Source of the DNA: Bacteroidales bacterium UBA4866
GTDB taxonomy: Bacteria > Bacteroidota > Bacteroidia > Bacteroidales > P3
NCBI GenBank assembly: GCA_002399565.1
Contig: DHDW01000018.1
Span: 21,098-33,312 of the forward strand
Length of the DNA: 12,215 nucleotides
Direction of reading: 5' to 3'
Under the pieces are notes generated by a model, which was not told the DNA's origin, did not search any database, and was given only the letters and a program-made list of their open reading frames with translations. Both the position numbers and the translations under genes were made by a program. This document shows positions 1 through 8,276 of this stretch, one piece after another (within the stretch, counting starts at the first letter, position 1; every line of letters starts with the position of its first letter).

Positions 1-26
1 CTCTGAACCAGCTGAGCTATGCTCCC
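1..26 (-). tRNA. 5' part of a tRNA gene, tentatively tRNA-Val, cut by the left edge
   Basis: Read on the minus strand, the last 26 bases before the edge give a 7-nt acceptor strand (GGGAGCA), the U8-A9 dinucleotide, and a D-arm of GCUC - loop AGCUGGUUCA - GAG, running off the window. This is the standard tRNA 5' half. The anticodon, T-arm and 3' end lie outside, so identity cannot be read. From memory, Bacteroidales tRNA-Val(UAC) genes start this way, but that is recollection rather than evidence here. A matching promoter lies just upstream at 43-74. Confidence 0.85.
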
Positions 27-42
27 AAATCGGTTTGAGGTT

Positions 43-74
43 GCAAAAGTACGACCTTTTTTCATTCCTGCAAA
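43..74 (-). promoter_or_regulatory. Bacteroidota-type promoter for the tRNA gene
   Basis: On the minus strand a TTTG (-33 element, 71-74) is followed after 19 bp by TACTTTTGC (43-51). This fits the phylum's primary-sigma consensus TAnnTTTG at -7. The predicted transcription start falls about 10 bases before the tRNA 5' end, as expected for a tRNA gene. Assignment is by consensus match only. Confidence 0.75.
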
Positions 75-206
75 TTTTTCTGCTTTTTTTTTGCTTTTTT
101 TTGAAGATTATATCCTTGATTGCTCCTCAAAATATTAATTATTAGCCAATTATTTTTCTAATTTATTTTCTATATTTTTTCAACTAAACATTGATATATT
201 CATCTT

Positions 207-239
207 TTTGATTTTTCTAATTATATTTATTACCTTTGC
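207..239 (+). promoter_or_regulatory. Bacteroidota-type promoter for the ileS-recA-nadE-purF cluster
   Basis: TTTG at 207-210, a 20-bp spacer and TACCTTTGC at 231-239 match the -33/-7 consensus of the phylum. The predicted start near 245 leaves a leader of about 35 nt before the ileS ATG, which is too short for a T-box or other riboswitch. No comparable site was seen in the 27-bp, 0-bp and 5-bp gaps further down the cluster, so this is likely the main promoter for all four genes. Confidence 0.75.
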
Positions 240-281
240 AAGTTAATATTAATCAGAAATTCTATTTGAAATAAGTGCAGT

Positions 282-3200
282 ATGGGAAAGAAATATCAAG
301 AATATAAGCAACTTGATTTAACTACAATTAATACGGAAATTTTCAAGTATTGGGAAGAAAATAATATCTTTGAAAATAGTTTAAAACTTCGAAAAGGTAG
401 CAAGGAATTCATTTTTTATGAAGGTCCTCCTTCTGCTAATGGTCAGCCTGGTATTCACCATGTGATGGCTCGTGCAATTAAGGATATTTTCTGTCGCTAC
501 AAATCAATGAAAGGTTTTTATGTTGCTCGTAAGGCAGGTTGGGATACTCATGGATTGCCTGTTGAATTGGGAGTTGAGAAAAATCTTGGCATTACTAAGG
601 AAGATATTGGGAAGAAGATTTCTGTAGATGAATATAACGCAGCTTGCAGAGCTGAAGTAATGAAGTATAAGGATTTGTGGGATAAGCTTACAAAGGAAAT
701 GGGCTATTGGGTTGATTTGGAAAATCCTTATATTACTTTTAAGAATGAATACATTGAAACTCTTTGGTTTTTGATTGGAGAGTTATATAAAAAAGGCTTA
801 CTCTACAAAGGATATACAATTCAACCTTTTTCTCCAGCTGCTGGAACAGGTTTAAGTTCACATGAATTAAATATGCCTGGTTGTTATCGTGATGTTAAGG
901 ATACAACAATGGTTGCTCAATTCAAAATCAAAACTGACAAATATACAAATGCATACTTTTTAGCATGGACAACAACTCCATGGACTCTTCCTTCAAACAC
1001 TGCTTTAGCTGTTGGTAATAATATAGATTATCTTTGGGTAGATACTTTCAATCCATACACTGCAGAAAAGGTTATTGTTGTTTTAGGCAAACCTCTTTTT
1101 GGCTCATTCTTCAATCCTGAAACTCCTGAATTGCCTATGGAATATTCTCATGGAGATAAGGTTCTTCCATACAGGATTATTAAGGAATGTAAGGGTAAGG
1201 GCTTAGTTGGAATTGAATACGAACAACTACTTCCTTGGGTTAAACCACAAGAAAAAGCATTTAGAGTTATTGCTGGAGATTTCGTTACAACTGATGATGG
1301 TACTGGTATTGTTCATATTGCACCTACCTTTGGAGCTGATGATGACAGAGTAGCAAAACAAAATGGAATTCCTCCTTTAGTTTTAATTGACAAAGAAGGC
1401 AAACGTCAACCAATGGTTGATAGAACTGGAAAGTTTTACAGTATTGAAGATTTAGATAAAGACTTTATTAAGGAAAGTGTAAACGTTGATTCATATTCTC
1501 CATTTGCGGGAAAATTTGTAAAGAATGCTTATGACAAAACCTTAACTGAAAAAGATATTAGTTTAGATGTTGAAATTGCACTTTATCTAAAACAAGAAGG
1601 TAAAGCCTTTAAGATAGAAAAACATACTCACTCCTATCCTCATTGCTGGAGAACAGATAAGCCAATTCTTTATTATCCTTTGGATAGCTGGTTTATTCGT
1701 ACAACAGCATTGCAAGAAAGGATGATTGAACTAAATAAAACAATCAATTGGAAACCTGAGTCAACAGGAACAGGACGTTTTGGAAACTGGTTAGAAAATT
1801 TGGTTGATTGGAACTTATCTCGTTCACGCTATTGGGGAACACCACTTCCAATTTGGAGAACAGAGGATGGAAGCGAAGAAATTTGTATTTCATCTGTGGA
1901 TATGCTAAGAAATGAAATAGAAAAGAGTGTTGAAAAAGGATATATGAAGGAGAATAAATATGCTTCTTCAGATTATAATTCTTTTGACCTTCACCGACCT
2001 TATATTGATGATGTAGTTTTAGTTTCTGCAAATGGCAATAAGATGTTTAGAGAAACAGACCTAATTGACGTTTGGTTTGATTCTGGAGCAATGCCTTTTG
2101 CTCAAATGCACTATCCATTTAGCACATCTAAGAAAGAGTTAATGAAGAATTTCCCAGCTGACTTTATTGCTGAAGGAGTTGACCAAACTCGTGGATGGTT
2201 CTTTACCCTACATGCAATTGCAACCTTAGTTTTCGATTCAGTCTCATTTAAGAATGTTGTATCAAATGGATTGGTTTTGGATAAGAACGGAAACAAAATG
2301 TCAAAACGTTTGGGCAATGCAGTAGACCCATTTGAGGTAATTGGAAAGTATGGAGCTGATGCAACACGTTGGTATATGGTTTCAAACTCTCAACCTTGGG
2401 AAAACTTGAAATTTGACATTGAAGGAGTTGATGAGGTAAGAAGAAAACTATTTGGAACACTTTACAACACATATAGCTTCTTTGCTCTTTATGCAAATAT
2501 AGATTCATTTGTTTTCAAAGAAGAAGAAGTTCCATATAAAGAAAGACCAGAAATTGACCGTTGGATATTATCTGAATTAAATTCGTTAGTGAAAATGGTT
2601 GATGAATCATATAATGATTATGAACCAACAAAAGCAGCAAGAGCAATTGGAAATTTTGTTGATGAATATTTAAGCAACTGGTATGTTCGTTTATGCAGAC
2701 GTCGTTTCTGGAAAGGAGAATATACTCAAGATAAGATTTCAGCATATCAAACCCTTTACACTTGCCTTGAAGTTCTTTCTCAACTAATGGCTCCAATAGC
2801 ACCATTCTTTGCTGAAAAACTATTCTTGGATTTGAATGAAGTTTCAAACAAATATAAAGACAATAATCAAAATTCAATAGGCTCAGTTCACTTCACTGAC
2901 TTCCCAACTGTAAAAGAAAACTTAATTGATAAAACACTTGAAGAAAGAATGCAATTAGCTCAAAAAATATGTTCAATGGTTCTTTCACTTAGAAAAAGGA
3001 ATAACTTAAAGGTTCGTCAACCTTTGCAAAAGATTATGATTCCTGCTTTAAATGAAGAATTTATCAGTCAAATTGAAAAAGTCAAAGAGCTAATTCTTTC
3101 AGAAGTTAATATTAAGGGAATTGAGTTCTTGTCAGCACAAAACAATGTTTTGGTTAAGAAGGCAAAAGCCGACTTTAAATCTTTAGGACCTAAATATGGT

Positions 3201-3710
3201 CAAAAGATGAAAGCAATTGCTAATGCAATTAATGCTTTCTCTCAAGAAGATATTTCAGAAATTGAAAGAGAAGGAAAGATTTATATTGACATTAATGGAG
3301 AAAAGATTGAGCTATTGAAAAGTGATGTGGAAATTGTAACTCAAGATATTCCAGGATGGGTTGTTATGAATGAAGGAGCAGTAACTGTTGCTTTAGATAC
3401 AACAATAACTGATTCACTTCGCAAGGAAGCAATTGCAAGAGAACTTGTAAACAGAATTCAAAATATAAGAAAAGAACAAGACTTTGAAGTTACCGATTTC
3501 ATAATTGTTGAGATTGAATTTAACCATCTTTTGGATGAAACAATTGAACAATATAGCGAATATATTAAAGGCGAAACTCTAACAAGGGAATTGTCATTAG
3601 TTCGCAAAAATGATATTGAAGTTTATCTTGGACAACAAATCACAAAACCAATTTCAACAATTGATATTATTGAAGGAGTTGAATTGGCAATAAATATTAG
3701 AAGAGTATAA
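282..3710 (+). CDS. ileS: isoleucyl-tRNA synthetase, type 2 (IleS2) with GXHH signature
   Basis: Cytoplasmic class I synthetase that charges tRNA-Ile with isoleucine using ATP. Visible in order: the nucleotide-binding signature region at residues 48-64, where GIHH (57-60) replaces the usual HIGH; the CP1 editing domain, with WTTTPW at 229-234 and a GTGIVHIAP segment ending at paired aspartates 353-354; an SRSRYWG segment; DVWFDSG; the KMSKR loop at 672-676; then an anticodon-binding domain containing a KVRQPL stretch. The 1142-aa length, the KMSKR (rather than KMSKS) loop and a C-terminal part without the zinc-binding cysteine pairs of bacterial type 1 enzymes place it with the eukaryote-like type 2 group, usual in Bacteroidota. 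The ATG is preceded by A/T-rich sequence without a Shine-Dalgarno, normal for the phylum, and the N-terminus aligns well with the family. First gene of the cluster. Confidence 0.97.
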   Translation: MGKKYQEYKQLDLTTINTEIFKYWEENNIFENSLKLRKGSKEFIFYEGPPSANGQPGIHHVMARAIKDIFCRYKSMKGFYVARKAGWDTHGLPVELGVEKNLGITKEDIGKKISVDEYNAACRAEVMKYKDLWDKLTKEMGYWVDLENPYITFKNEYIETLWFLIGELYKKGLLYKGYTIQPFSPAAGTGLSSHELNMPGCYRDVKDTTMVAQFKIKTDKYTNAYFLAWTTTPWTLPSNTALAVGNNIDYLWVDTFNPYTAEKVIVVLGKPLFGSFFNPETPELPMEYSHGDKVLPYRIIKECKGKGLVGIEYEQLLPWVKPQEKAFRVIAGDFVTTDDGTGIVHIAPTFGADDDRVAKQNGIPPLVLIDKEGKRQPMVDRTGKFYSIEDLDKDFIKESVNVDSYSPFAGKFVKNAYDKTLTEKDISLDVEIALYLKQEGKAFKIEKHTHSYPHCWRTDKPILYYPLDSWFIRTTALQERMIELNKTINWKPESTGTGRFGNWLENLVDWNLSRSRYWGTPLPIWRTEDGSEEICISSVDMLRNEIEKSVEKGYMKENKYASSDYNSFDLHRPYIDDVVLVSANGNKMFRETDLIDVWFDSGAMPFAQMHYPFSTSKKELMKNFPADFIAEGVDQTRGWFFTLHAIATLVFDSVSFKNVVSNGLVLDKNGNKMSKRLGNAVDPFEVIGKYGADATRWYMVSNSQPWENLKFDIEGVDEVRRKLFGTLYNTYSFFALYANIDSFVFKEEEVPYKERPEIDRWILSELNSLVKMVDESYNDYEPTKAARAIGNFVDEYLSNWYVRLCRRRFWKGEYTQDKISAYQTLYTCLEVLSQLMAPIAPFFAEKLFLDLNEVSNKYKDNNQNSIGSVHFTDFPTVKENLIDKTLEERMQLAQKICSMVLSLRKRNNLKVRQPLQKIMIPALNEEFISQIEKVKELILSEVNIKGIEFLSAQNNVLVKKAKADFKSLGPKYGQKMKAIANAINAFSQEDISEIEREGKIYIDINGEKIELLKSDVEIVTQDIPGWVVMNEGAVTVALDTTITDSLRKEAIARELVNRIQNIRKEQDFEVTDFIIVEIEFNHLLDETIEQYSEYIKGETLTRELSLVRKNDIEVYLGQQITKPISTIDIIEGVELAINIRRV

Positions 3711-3737
3711 AAACCAAAAAAATAAATTATTAATATT

Positions 3738-4751
3738 ATGGCAAAAGAAAATCAAATTGACGCAGCAAAACTTGAGAAATTAAAAGTGTTGCAATCAACA
3801 ATTGATAAGATTGAAAAGAACTATGGTAAAGGCTCCATAATGAAGCTTGGAGATAAACCATCAATTGAAGTTAATGTTATCCCAACTGGCTCTATTGCAT
3901 TAGATATTGCTCTTGGCATTGGAGGATTGCCTAAGGGAAGAGTTATTGAAATTTACGGACCTGAAAGCTCTGGTAAAACGACATTAGCCATTCATGCAAT
4001 TGCTGAATCACAAAAAAATGGTGGAGTTGCAGCTTTTATTGATGCTGAACATGCTTTTGATAGTTTCTATGCTCAAAAATTGGGAGTTGATGTTGAAAAT
4101 CTTTTTATCTCTCAACCCGATAATGGAGAACAAGCCTTAGAGATTGCCGATAACTTAATTCGTTCAGGGGCAATTGATATTATTGTTATAGACTCTGTTG
4201 CTGCTCTAACTCCAAAGGCAGAAATTGATGGAGAAATGGGCGATAGCAAAATGGGACTTCAAGCAAGACTTATGTCTCAAGCTCTAAGAAAACTGACCTC
4301 AACAATAAGCCGTACAAATTGTTGCTGTATATTCATTAACCAATTAAGAGATAAAATTGGAGTTATGTTTGGTTCTCCAGAAACCACAACAGGAGGAAAT
4401 GCACTTAAGTTCTACTCTTCTGTTCGTTTGGATATTCGCCGTATTCAAGCCATAAAAGAAGGAGAATTTAACGTTGGTAACCGTGTTAGAGTTAAGGTTG
4501 TTAAAAACAAGCTTGCTCCACCTTTCCGTCAAGTTGAGTTTGATTTAATGTTCGGTCAAGGAATATCTAAGATTGGTGAAATTATTGACTTGGGAGTTGA
4601 AAAGAATGTAATAAAAAAGAGTGGTTCTTGGTTTAGCTATGGAGATACAAAACTTGGACAAGGTCGTGAAGCTGTTAAACAACTACTTTTAGATAATGAA
4701 GAACTTAGTTCAGAGCTTGAAGAACAAATTCGCCAAGCATTAAAAGAATAA
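3738..4751 (+). CDS. recA: recombinase RecA
   Basis: DNA-dependent ATPase that forms filaments on single-stranded DNA for homologous recombination and triggers SOS co-proteolysis where that response exists. The 337-aa length is normal. Seen in the sequence: Walker [10 protein letters not shown] at 74-82, the DAEHA segment with the catalytic glutamate at 102-106, Walker B IIVIDS near 148-153, DNA-binding loop L1 around GEMGDSKMG, and loop L2 around [12 protein letters not shown] (211-222). The C-terminal tail is acidic ([12 protein letters not shown]), as in other RecA proteins. A CCC run at 195-197 replaces the usual small residues before IFINQL; it sits in a buried strand and is not expected to impair function. 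The gene follows ileS after 27 bp with no promoter or Shine-Dalgarno in the gap, so it probably depends on readthrough from the ileS promoter. Confidence 0.98.
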   Translation: MAKENQIDAAKLEKLKVLQSTIDKIEKNYGKGSIMKLGDKPSIEVNVIPTGSIALDIALGIGGLPKGRVIEIYGPESSGKTTLAIHAIAESQKNGGVAAFIDAEHAFDSFYAQKLGVDVENLFISQPDNGEQALEIADNLIRSGAIDIIVIDSVAALTPKAEIDGEMGDSKMGLQARLMSQALRKLTSTISRTNCCCIFINQLRDKIGVMFGSPETTTGGNALKFYSSVRLDIRRIQAIKEGEFNVGNRVRVKVVKNKLAPPFRQVEFDLMFGQGISKIGEIIDLGVEKNVIKKSGSWFSYGDTKLGQGREAVKQLLLDNEELSSELEEQIRQALKE

Positions 4752-6332
4752 ATGAAAATTCAAATAAATCAAATTAACCCTAAGACATTAGGATTAGATT
4801 ATAACAAAGAGTTAATTGCTGATTGCTTAAAGGGAGTAAATACAGATGTTTTATCAATATTTCCTGAGCTTTCAGTAAGTGGAGGAATGCTATTTAATGC
4901 TTCTTCCTATAATGATTTATACTCCAATTCAATGATGGTTTGCCAAAGCCTAATTGAAGAGAAAAGAGATTTAATTTTTGGAACACCCATTCAAAGCAGT
5001 GAAGGATGTTTCAACTCTTTGGTTATGGTTGAAGGGGGAGAAGTTCTTGCTCTTTCAACAAAGAAAAACCTTTCACCATTTGATATAGGATTTCAACAAG
5101 GAGGTGGTATTGAACTTGTAAAATATAATAACCACACCTTAGCCTTTGGTTTCTTAGAAGACTTAGAAGAGTTTGCTAAAGACAAAATCCAAACAGACTT
5201 AATTGTTATATGCTCCAATTACATATACAATCAATCTTCTCAAAAGGATTTGTTTGAGCAAATGGTTATTTGGGCAAGAACACTCAATGCTCCAATTGCT
5301 TTCTGCAATCGCTATGGTGCTGAAGGAGGATATGTTTTTTCAGGAGGAAGCTTTGTTATAAACAGAAAAGGAGAACTATGTGGACTATTTTCTGGCTTTA
5401 GTCAAGAAAGCAAATCATTTGAATCCTTAACTCTAAAACCAATTGTTCAAAACCCTACTCCCAAACTTCAAAACATTCATGATGCACTAACAACTGCCAT
5501 TAAGGATTATTTTCAAAAGAATGGTATTAAAAAAGCCGTTCTTGGACTTTCAGGGGGGATTGATTCAGCTCTTGTTGCTGCCATTGCCGTTAGAGCCTTA
5601 GGAAAAGAAAACGTAATTGGAATACTTATGCCTTCGGAATACTCCTCTGAGCATTCAGTTGAAGATGCTTTAAGTTCAGCAAAGAATTTAGAGATTGAGC
5701 ATTATATTGTTCCAATTAAGGATATGTTCAATCAATGCAGCACAACCTACAACGAAGTTCTACCAAATCAAAGCTTCAATATTGCAGAAGAAAATCTTCA
5801 AAGTCGTTTGAGAATGATTACTTTGATGTGGTTTGCCAATAAATTTGGAGCTGGAGTTCTCAATACTACTAACAAATCTGAAGCTGCCGTTGGTTATGGT
5901 ACAATTTATGGCGATACTTCTGGTGCAATATCTATCATAGCAGATCTTTACAAAACAGAGGTATGGGAATTGTCAAAATATATAAATAATCAATTCTTGG
6001 AAGAAAACCCTTCTTCAACAACCCTACCTATTCCAGAAAACTCAATAACAAAAGCTCCTTCTGCAGAATTGCGTCCAGGACAAAAGGATACCGATTCTCT
6101 TCCAGATTACCCTATTTTAGATAGAATATTAAAAGAATATTTGGAAAATTGCAAAACTACAGAAGAAATTCTAAATGATTTTGAAAAGGATTCTCTACAT
6201 GTTGAGAAACAAACAATTGAAAAAGTAATAAGATTAGTAAAAATTAATGAGTGGAAACGCCGTCAATGCCCAACAGCAATAAAATTAACAAATTCTTGTT
6301 TTGGAATTGATAGGAAAGTGCCAATATCCTAA
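4752..6332 (+). CDS. nadE: NAD+ synthase (NadE) with a probably inactive glutaminase domain
   Basis: Catalyses the ATP-dependent amidation of nicotinic acid adenine dinucleotide to NAD+, the last step of NAD synthesis. Residues 1-230 form a nitrilase-like domain that normally releases ammonia from glutamine. Residues ~240-526 form the synthetase, with the PP-loop SGGIDS at 267-272, NKSEAAVGYGTIYGD at 374-388, PSAELRPGQKDTDS at 436-449 and the terminal WKRRQ...FGIDRKVPI. Of the glutaminase triad, Glu39 (FPEL) and Lys104 (TKKNL) are present. The nucleophile position, normally C in a CED motif, is Leu135 (LEDL 135-138), so glutamine hydrolysis is doubtful and free ammonia may be the nitrogen source. 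At 526 aa it is a little shorter than most two-domain bacterial NadE. The ATG directly abuts the recA stop codon, suggesting translational coupling. The synthetase assignment is firm; the loss of glutaminase is inference. Confidence 0.93.
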   Translation: MKIQINQINPKTLGLDYNKELIADCLKGVNTDVLSIFPELSVSGGMLFNASSYNDLYSNSMMVCQSLIEEKRDLIFGTPIQSSEGCFNSLVMVEGGEVLALSTKKNLSPFDIGFQQGGGIELVKYNNHTLAFGFLEDLEEFAKDKIQTDLIVICSNYIYNQSSQKDLFEQMVIWARTLNAPIAFCNRYGAEGGYVFSGGSFVINRKGELCGLFSGFSQESKSFESLTLKPIVQNPTPKLQNIHDALTTAIKDYFQKNGIKKAVLGLSGGIDSALVAAIAVRALGKENVIGILMPSEYSSEHSVEDALSSAKNLEIEHYIVPIKDMFNQCSTTYNEVLPNQSFNIAEENLQSRLRMITLMWFANKFGAGVLNTTNKSEAAVGYGTIYGDTSGAISIIADLYKTEVWELSKYINNQFLEENPSSTTLPIPENSITKAPSAELRPGQKDTDSLPDYPILDRILKEYLENCKTTEEILNDFEKDSLHVEKQTIEKVIRLVKINEWKRRQCPTAIKLTNSCFGIDRKVPIS

Positions 6333-6337
6333 ATAAT

Positions 6338-8188
6338 ATGAGTGATAGTATTAAACATGAATGTGGAATTGCAATGCTTCGTTTGTTGAAGCCATTGGAT
6401 TACTACGAAAAAAAGTACGGAAATAAATTCTGGGGCTTAAACAAAATGTATCTTCTAATGGAAAAACAGCACAATAGAGGACAAGACGGTGCTGGTTTGG
6501 CTTCAGTTAAGTTTAATACTGAGCCTGGAGTTCCATACATTAATATTGAGAAAAGCAATAGCAAAACTCCGATTCAAGATGTTATTTCAAGAGCTTTTGC
6601 AAATGAAAAGTTTGTAAGTGAATTGTATTTAGGACATTTGCGATATGGAACATTTGGAAAGAATGAAATAGAAAACCTTCATCCTTTTTTGCGTGAGAGC
6701 AATTGGAAAACTCGTTCAGTTATTCTTGCAGGAAACTTCAACCTAACCAATATTGATGAAATGATGGATAAGTTGGTTGAACTTGGTCAACACCCTGTTA
6801 AAACAGCCGACACTGCAGTTATATTGGAAAAGATAGGTCATTTTGTAGATAAGGAAGTGGAAACAATATTCCGCAAATACAAAGACCAGGGAATGGATAA
6901 TATGACAATTACTAATAAGATTGCTCAAGAAATAAATATTGCAAAAATTCTACAACAATCATCAAAACGTTGGGATGGTGGATATGTTATGGGAGGAATT
7001 TTAGGACATGGAGATGCTTTTGTTTTAAGAGATCCAAATGGAATAAGACCTTGCTTCTACTATTATAACGATGAATTTGTTGTTGCAGCCTCTGAACGCC
7101 CAACCATTCTAACTGCTCTTAATATGAAAAGAGATGAAGTGAAAGAATTGGGATGTGGAGAAGCTTTAATTATTAAACGTGATGGTACAATTAGCATCGA
7201 ACAAATTCTTCCTGCAGCTGAAAAACCTGCAAAATGCTCCTTCGAAAGAATTTACTTCTCTCGTGGTACAGATTCATCAATTTATCAAGAAAGAAAGAAC
7301 TTAGGACGCAATCTAAGAGAATCAGTACTAAAAGCAATTAACTACGACTTAAACAACACAATTATATCCTATATACCAAACACAGCTTCCGTTGCTTTTC
7401 AAGGCTTAGCACAATCTTTGAATGATTATACAAATCAACTGAGGGTTAATAAAATTGTAGAAAAGCAAAAAGAAGGAACAATTTCAAAAGAAGAGCTTGA
7501 AGAAATCTTCTCTCAAGACTGCGTAAGAAGAGACTATTTGGTAGTAAAAGACGTGAAGATGAGAACCTTTATTACCAATGCTAACGATAGAGATGATATG
7601 GTAGCTCACGTTTACGATGTAACCTACGGACAAATCAGAGACCATGTTGACAATCTTGTTGTTTTGGACGATAGTATTGTTAGAGGAACAACACTAAAAC
7701 AAAGCATTTTAAGAATAATTGACAGACTTAATCCAAAGAAAATAGTTGTTGCATCATCAGCACCTCAAATACGTTACCCTGACTGCTATGGAATTGATAT
7801 GTCAAGGATGAATGAGTTTATTGCTTTCAATGCAACAATTGCACTTTTGAAAGAAAACAACCTTACTCATATCATTGATGAAGTTTATCAAAAATGCAAA
7901 GCACAAATTAATCTACCAAGTGAAGAAATTGTAAACCACGTTAGAGAAATCTACAAACCATTTACCAACGAGCAGATAACAGCTAAAATAACCCAATTGC
8001 TAACCCCTGAAGACTGCAAAGCCGAAGTAGAAATAGTATTTCAAACAATAGAAGGCTTACATAAAGCATGTCCAAACCACACTGGAGACTGGTATTTCAC
8101 AGGCAACTACCCAACACCAGGAGGGAACAAAGTAGTTAATCAAGCCTTTATCAATTTCTACGAAGGTAATTCAAAAAGAGCTTATTAA
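6338..8188 (+). CDS. amidophosphoribosyltransferase, long Bacteroidota form (PurF-like)
   Basis: Expected to convert PRPP and glutamine to phosphoribosylamine, the first step of purine synthesis. An N-terminal class II glutamine amidotransferase domain carries Cys9 (HECGI, eight residues that must be removed to free the nucleophile), NRGQDGAG (46-53), GHLRYGT (99-105, glutamine-binding Arg102) and Asp158 in TADT. The phosphoribosyltransferase domain has RDPNGIRP (231-238), SRGTDSSIY, the PRPP loop VVLDDSIVRGTT (441-452) and IRYPDCYGIDM (478-488). Two departures stand out: the oxyanion loop normally reading HNGN is GNFN (132-135), and the C-terminal FTGNYPT is kept while the two Fe-S cysteines that precede it in the Bacillus enzyme are missing. 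The 616-aa length exceeds canonical PurF (~470-505 aa). Many Bacteroidota appear to have a second, shorter PurF, so this could be a paralogue; no gene symbol is given. It starts 5 bp after nadE. Confidence 0.88.
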   Translation: MSDSIKHECGIAMLRLLKPLDYYEKKYGNKFWGLNKMYLLMEKQHNRGQDGAGLASVKFNTEPGVPYINIEKSNSKTPIQDVISRAFANEKFVSELYLGHLRYGTFGKNEIENLHPFLRESNWKTRSVILAGNFNLTNIDEMMDKLVELGQHPVKTADTAVILEKIGHFVDKEVETIFRKYKDQGMDNMTITNKIAQEINIAKILQQSSKRWDGGYVMGGILGHGDAFVLRDPNGIRPCFYYYNDEFVVAASERPTILTALNMKRDEVKELGCGEALIIKRDGTISIEQILPAAEKPAKCSFERIYFSRGTDSSIYQERKNLGRNLRESVLKAINYDLNNTIISYIPNTASVAFQGLAQSLNDYTNQLRVNKIVEKQKEGTISKEELEEIFSQDCVRRDYLVVKDVKMRTFITNANDRDDMVAHVYDVTYGQIRDHVDNLVVLDDSIVRGTTLKQSILRIIDRLNPKKIVVASSAPQIRYPDCYGIDMSRMNEFIAFNATIALLKENNLTHIIDEVYQKCKAQINLPSEEIVNHVREIYKPFTNEQITAKITQLLTPEDCKAEVEIVFQTIEGLHKACPNHTGDWYFTGNYPTPGGNKVVNQAFINFYEGNSKRAY

Positions 8189-8221
8189 TACAAAAAATAG
8201 AACAAAGATTTTCTTAAAAAC

Positions 8222-8259
8222 AAAGTGCGGGAGTTATTTCTCTCGCACTTTTTGTTTAT
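8222..8259. terminator. Intrinsic terminator, probably bidirectional
   Basis: A 12-bp stem (8222-8233 with 8240-8251, one G-U wobble in RNA) encloses a 6-nt loop and runs into TTTTTGTTTATT on the plus strand. On the minus strand the same stem is followed by TTTGTTTTTAAG. It lies 33 bp after the purF-like stop codon and 18 bp beyond the stop of the convergent repeat-protein gene, so it can end transcription from both sides. Confidence 0.85.
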
Positions 8260-8276
8260 TAATACAGGTATGCTTA

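Noticed and set aside
240..281. T-box or other leader riboswitch in front of ileS
   Set aside because: The predicted leader is only about 35 nt, with no stem-loop or terminator; T-boxes need well over 100 nt.
1744..2877. Several antisense open frames of 68-120 codons inside ileS
   Set aside because: They lie opposite a fully conserved coding region, show no family motifs and no promoters, and are by-products of A/T-rich codon use.
3738..4751. CCC run in RecA (residues 195-197) as an unusual metal site
   Set aside because: It falls in a buried beta strand just before the conserved NQLR segment, and similar cysteine-rich versions seem common in Bacteroidota RecA, so it is likely lineage variation.
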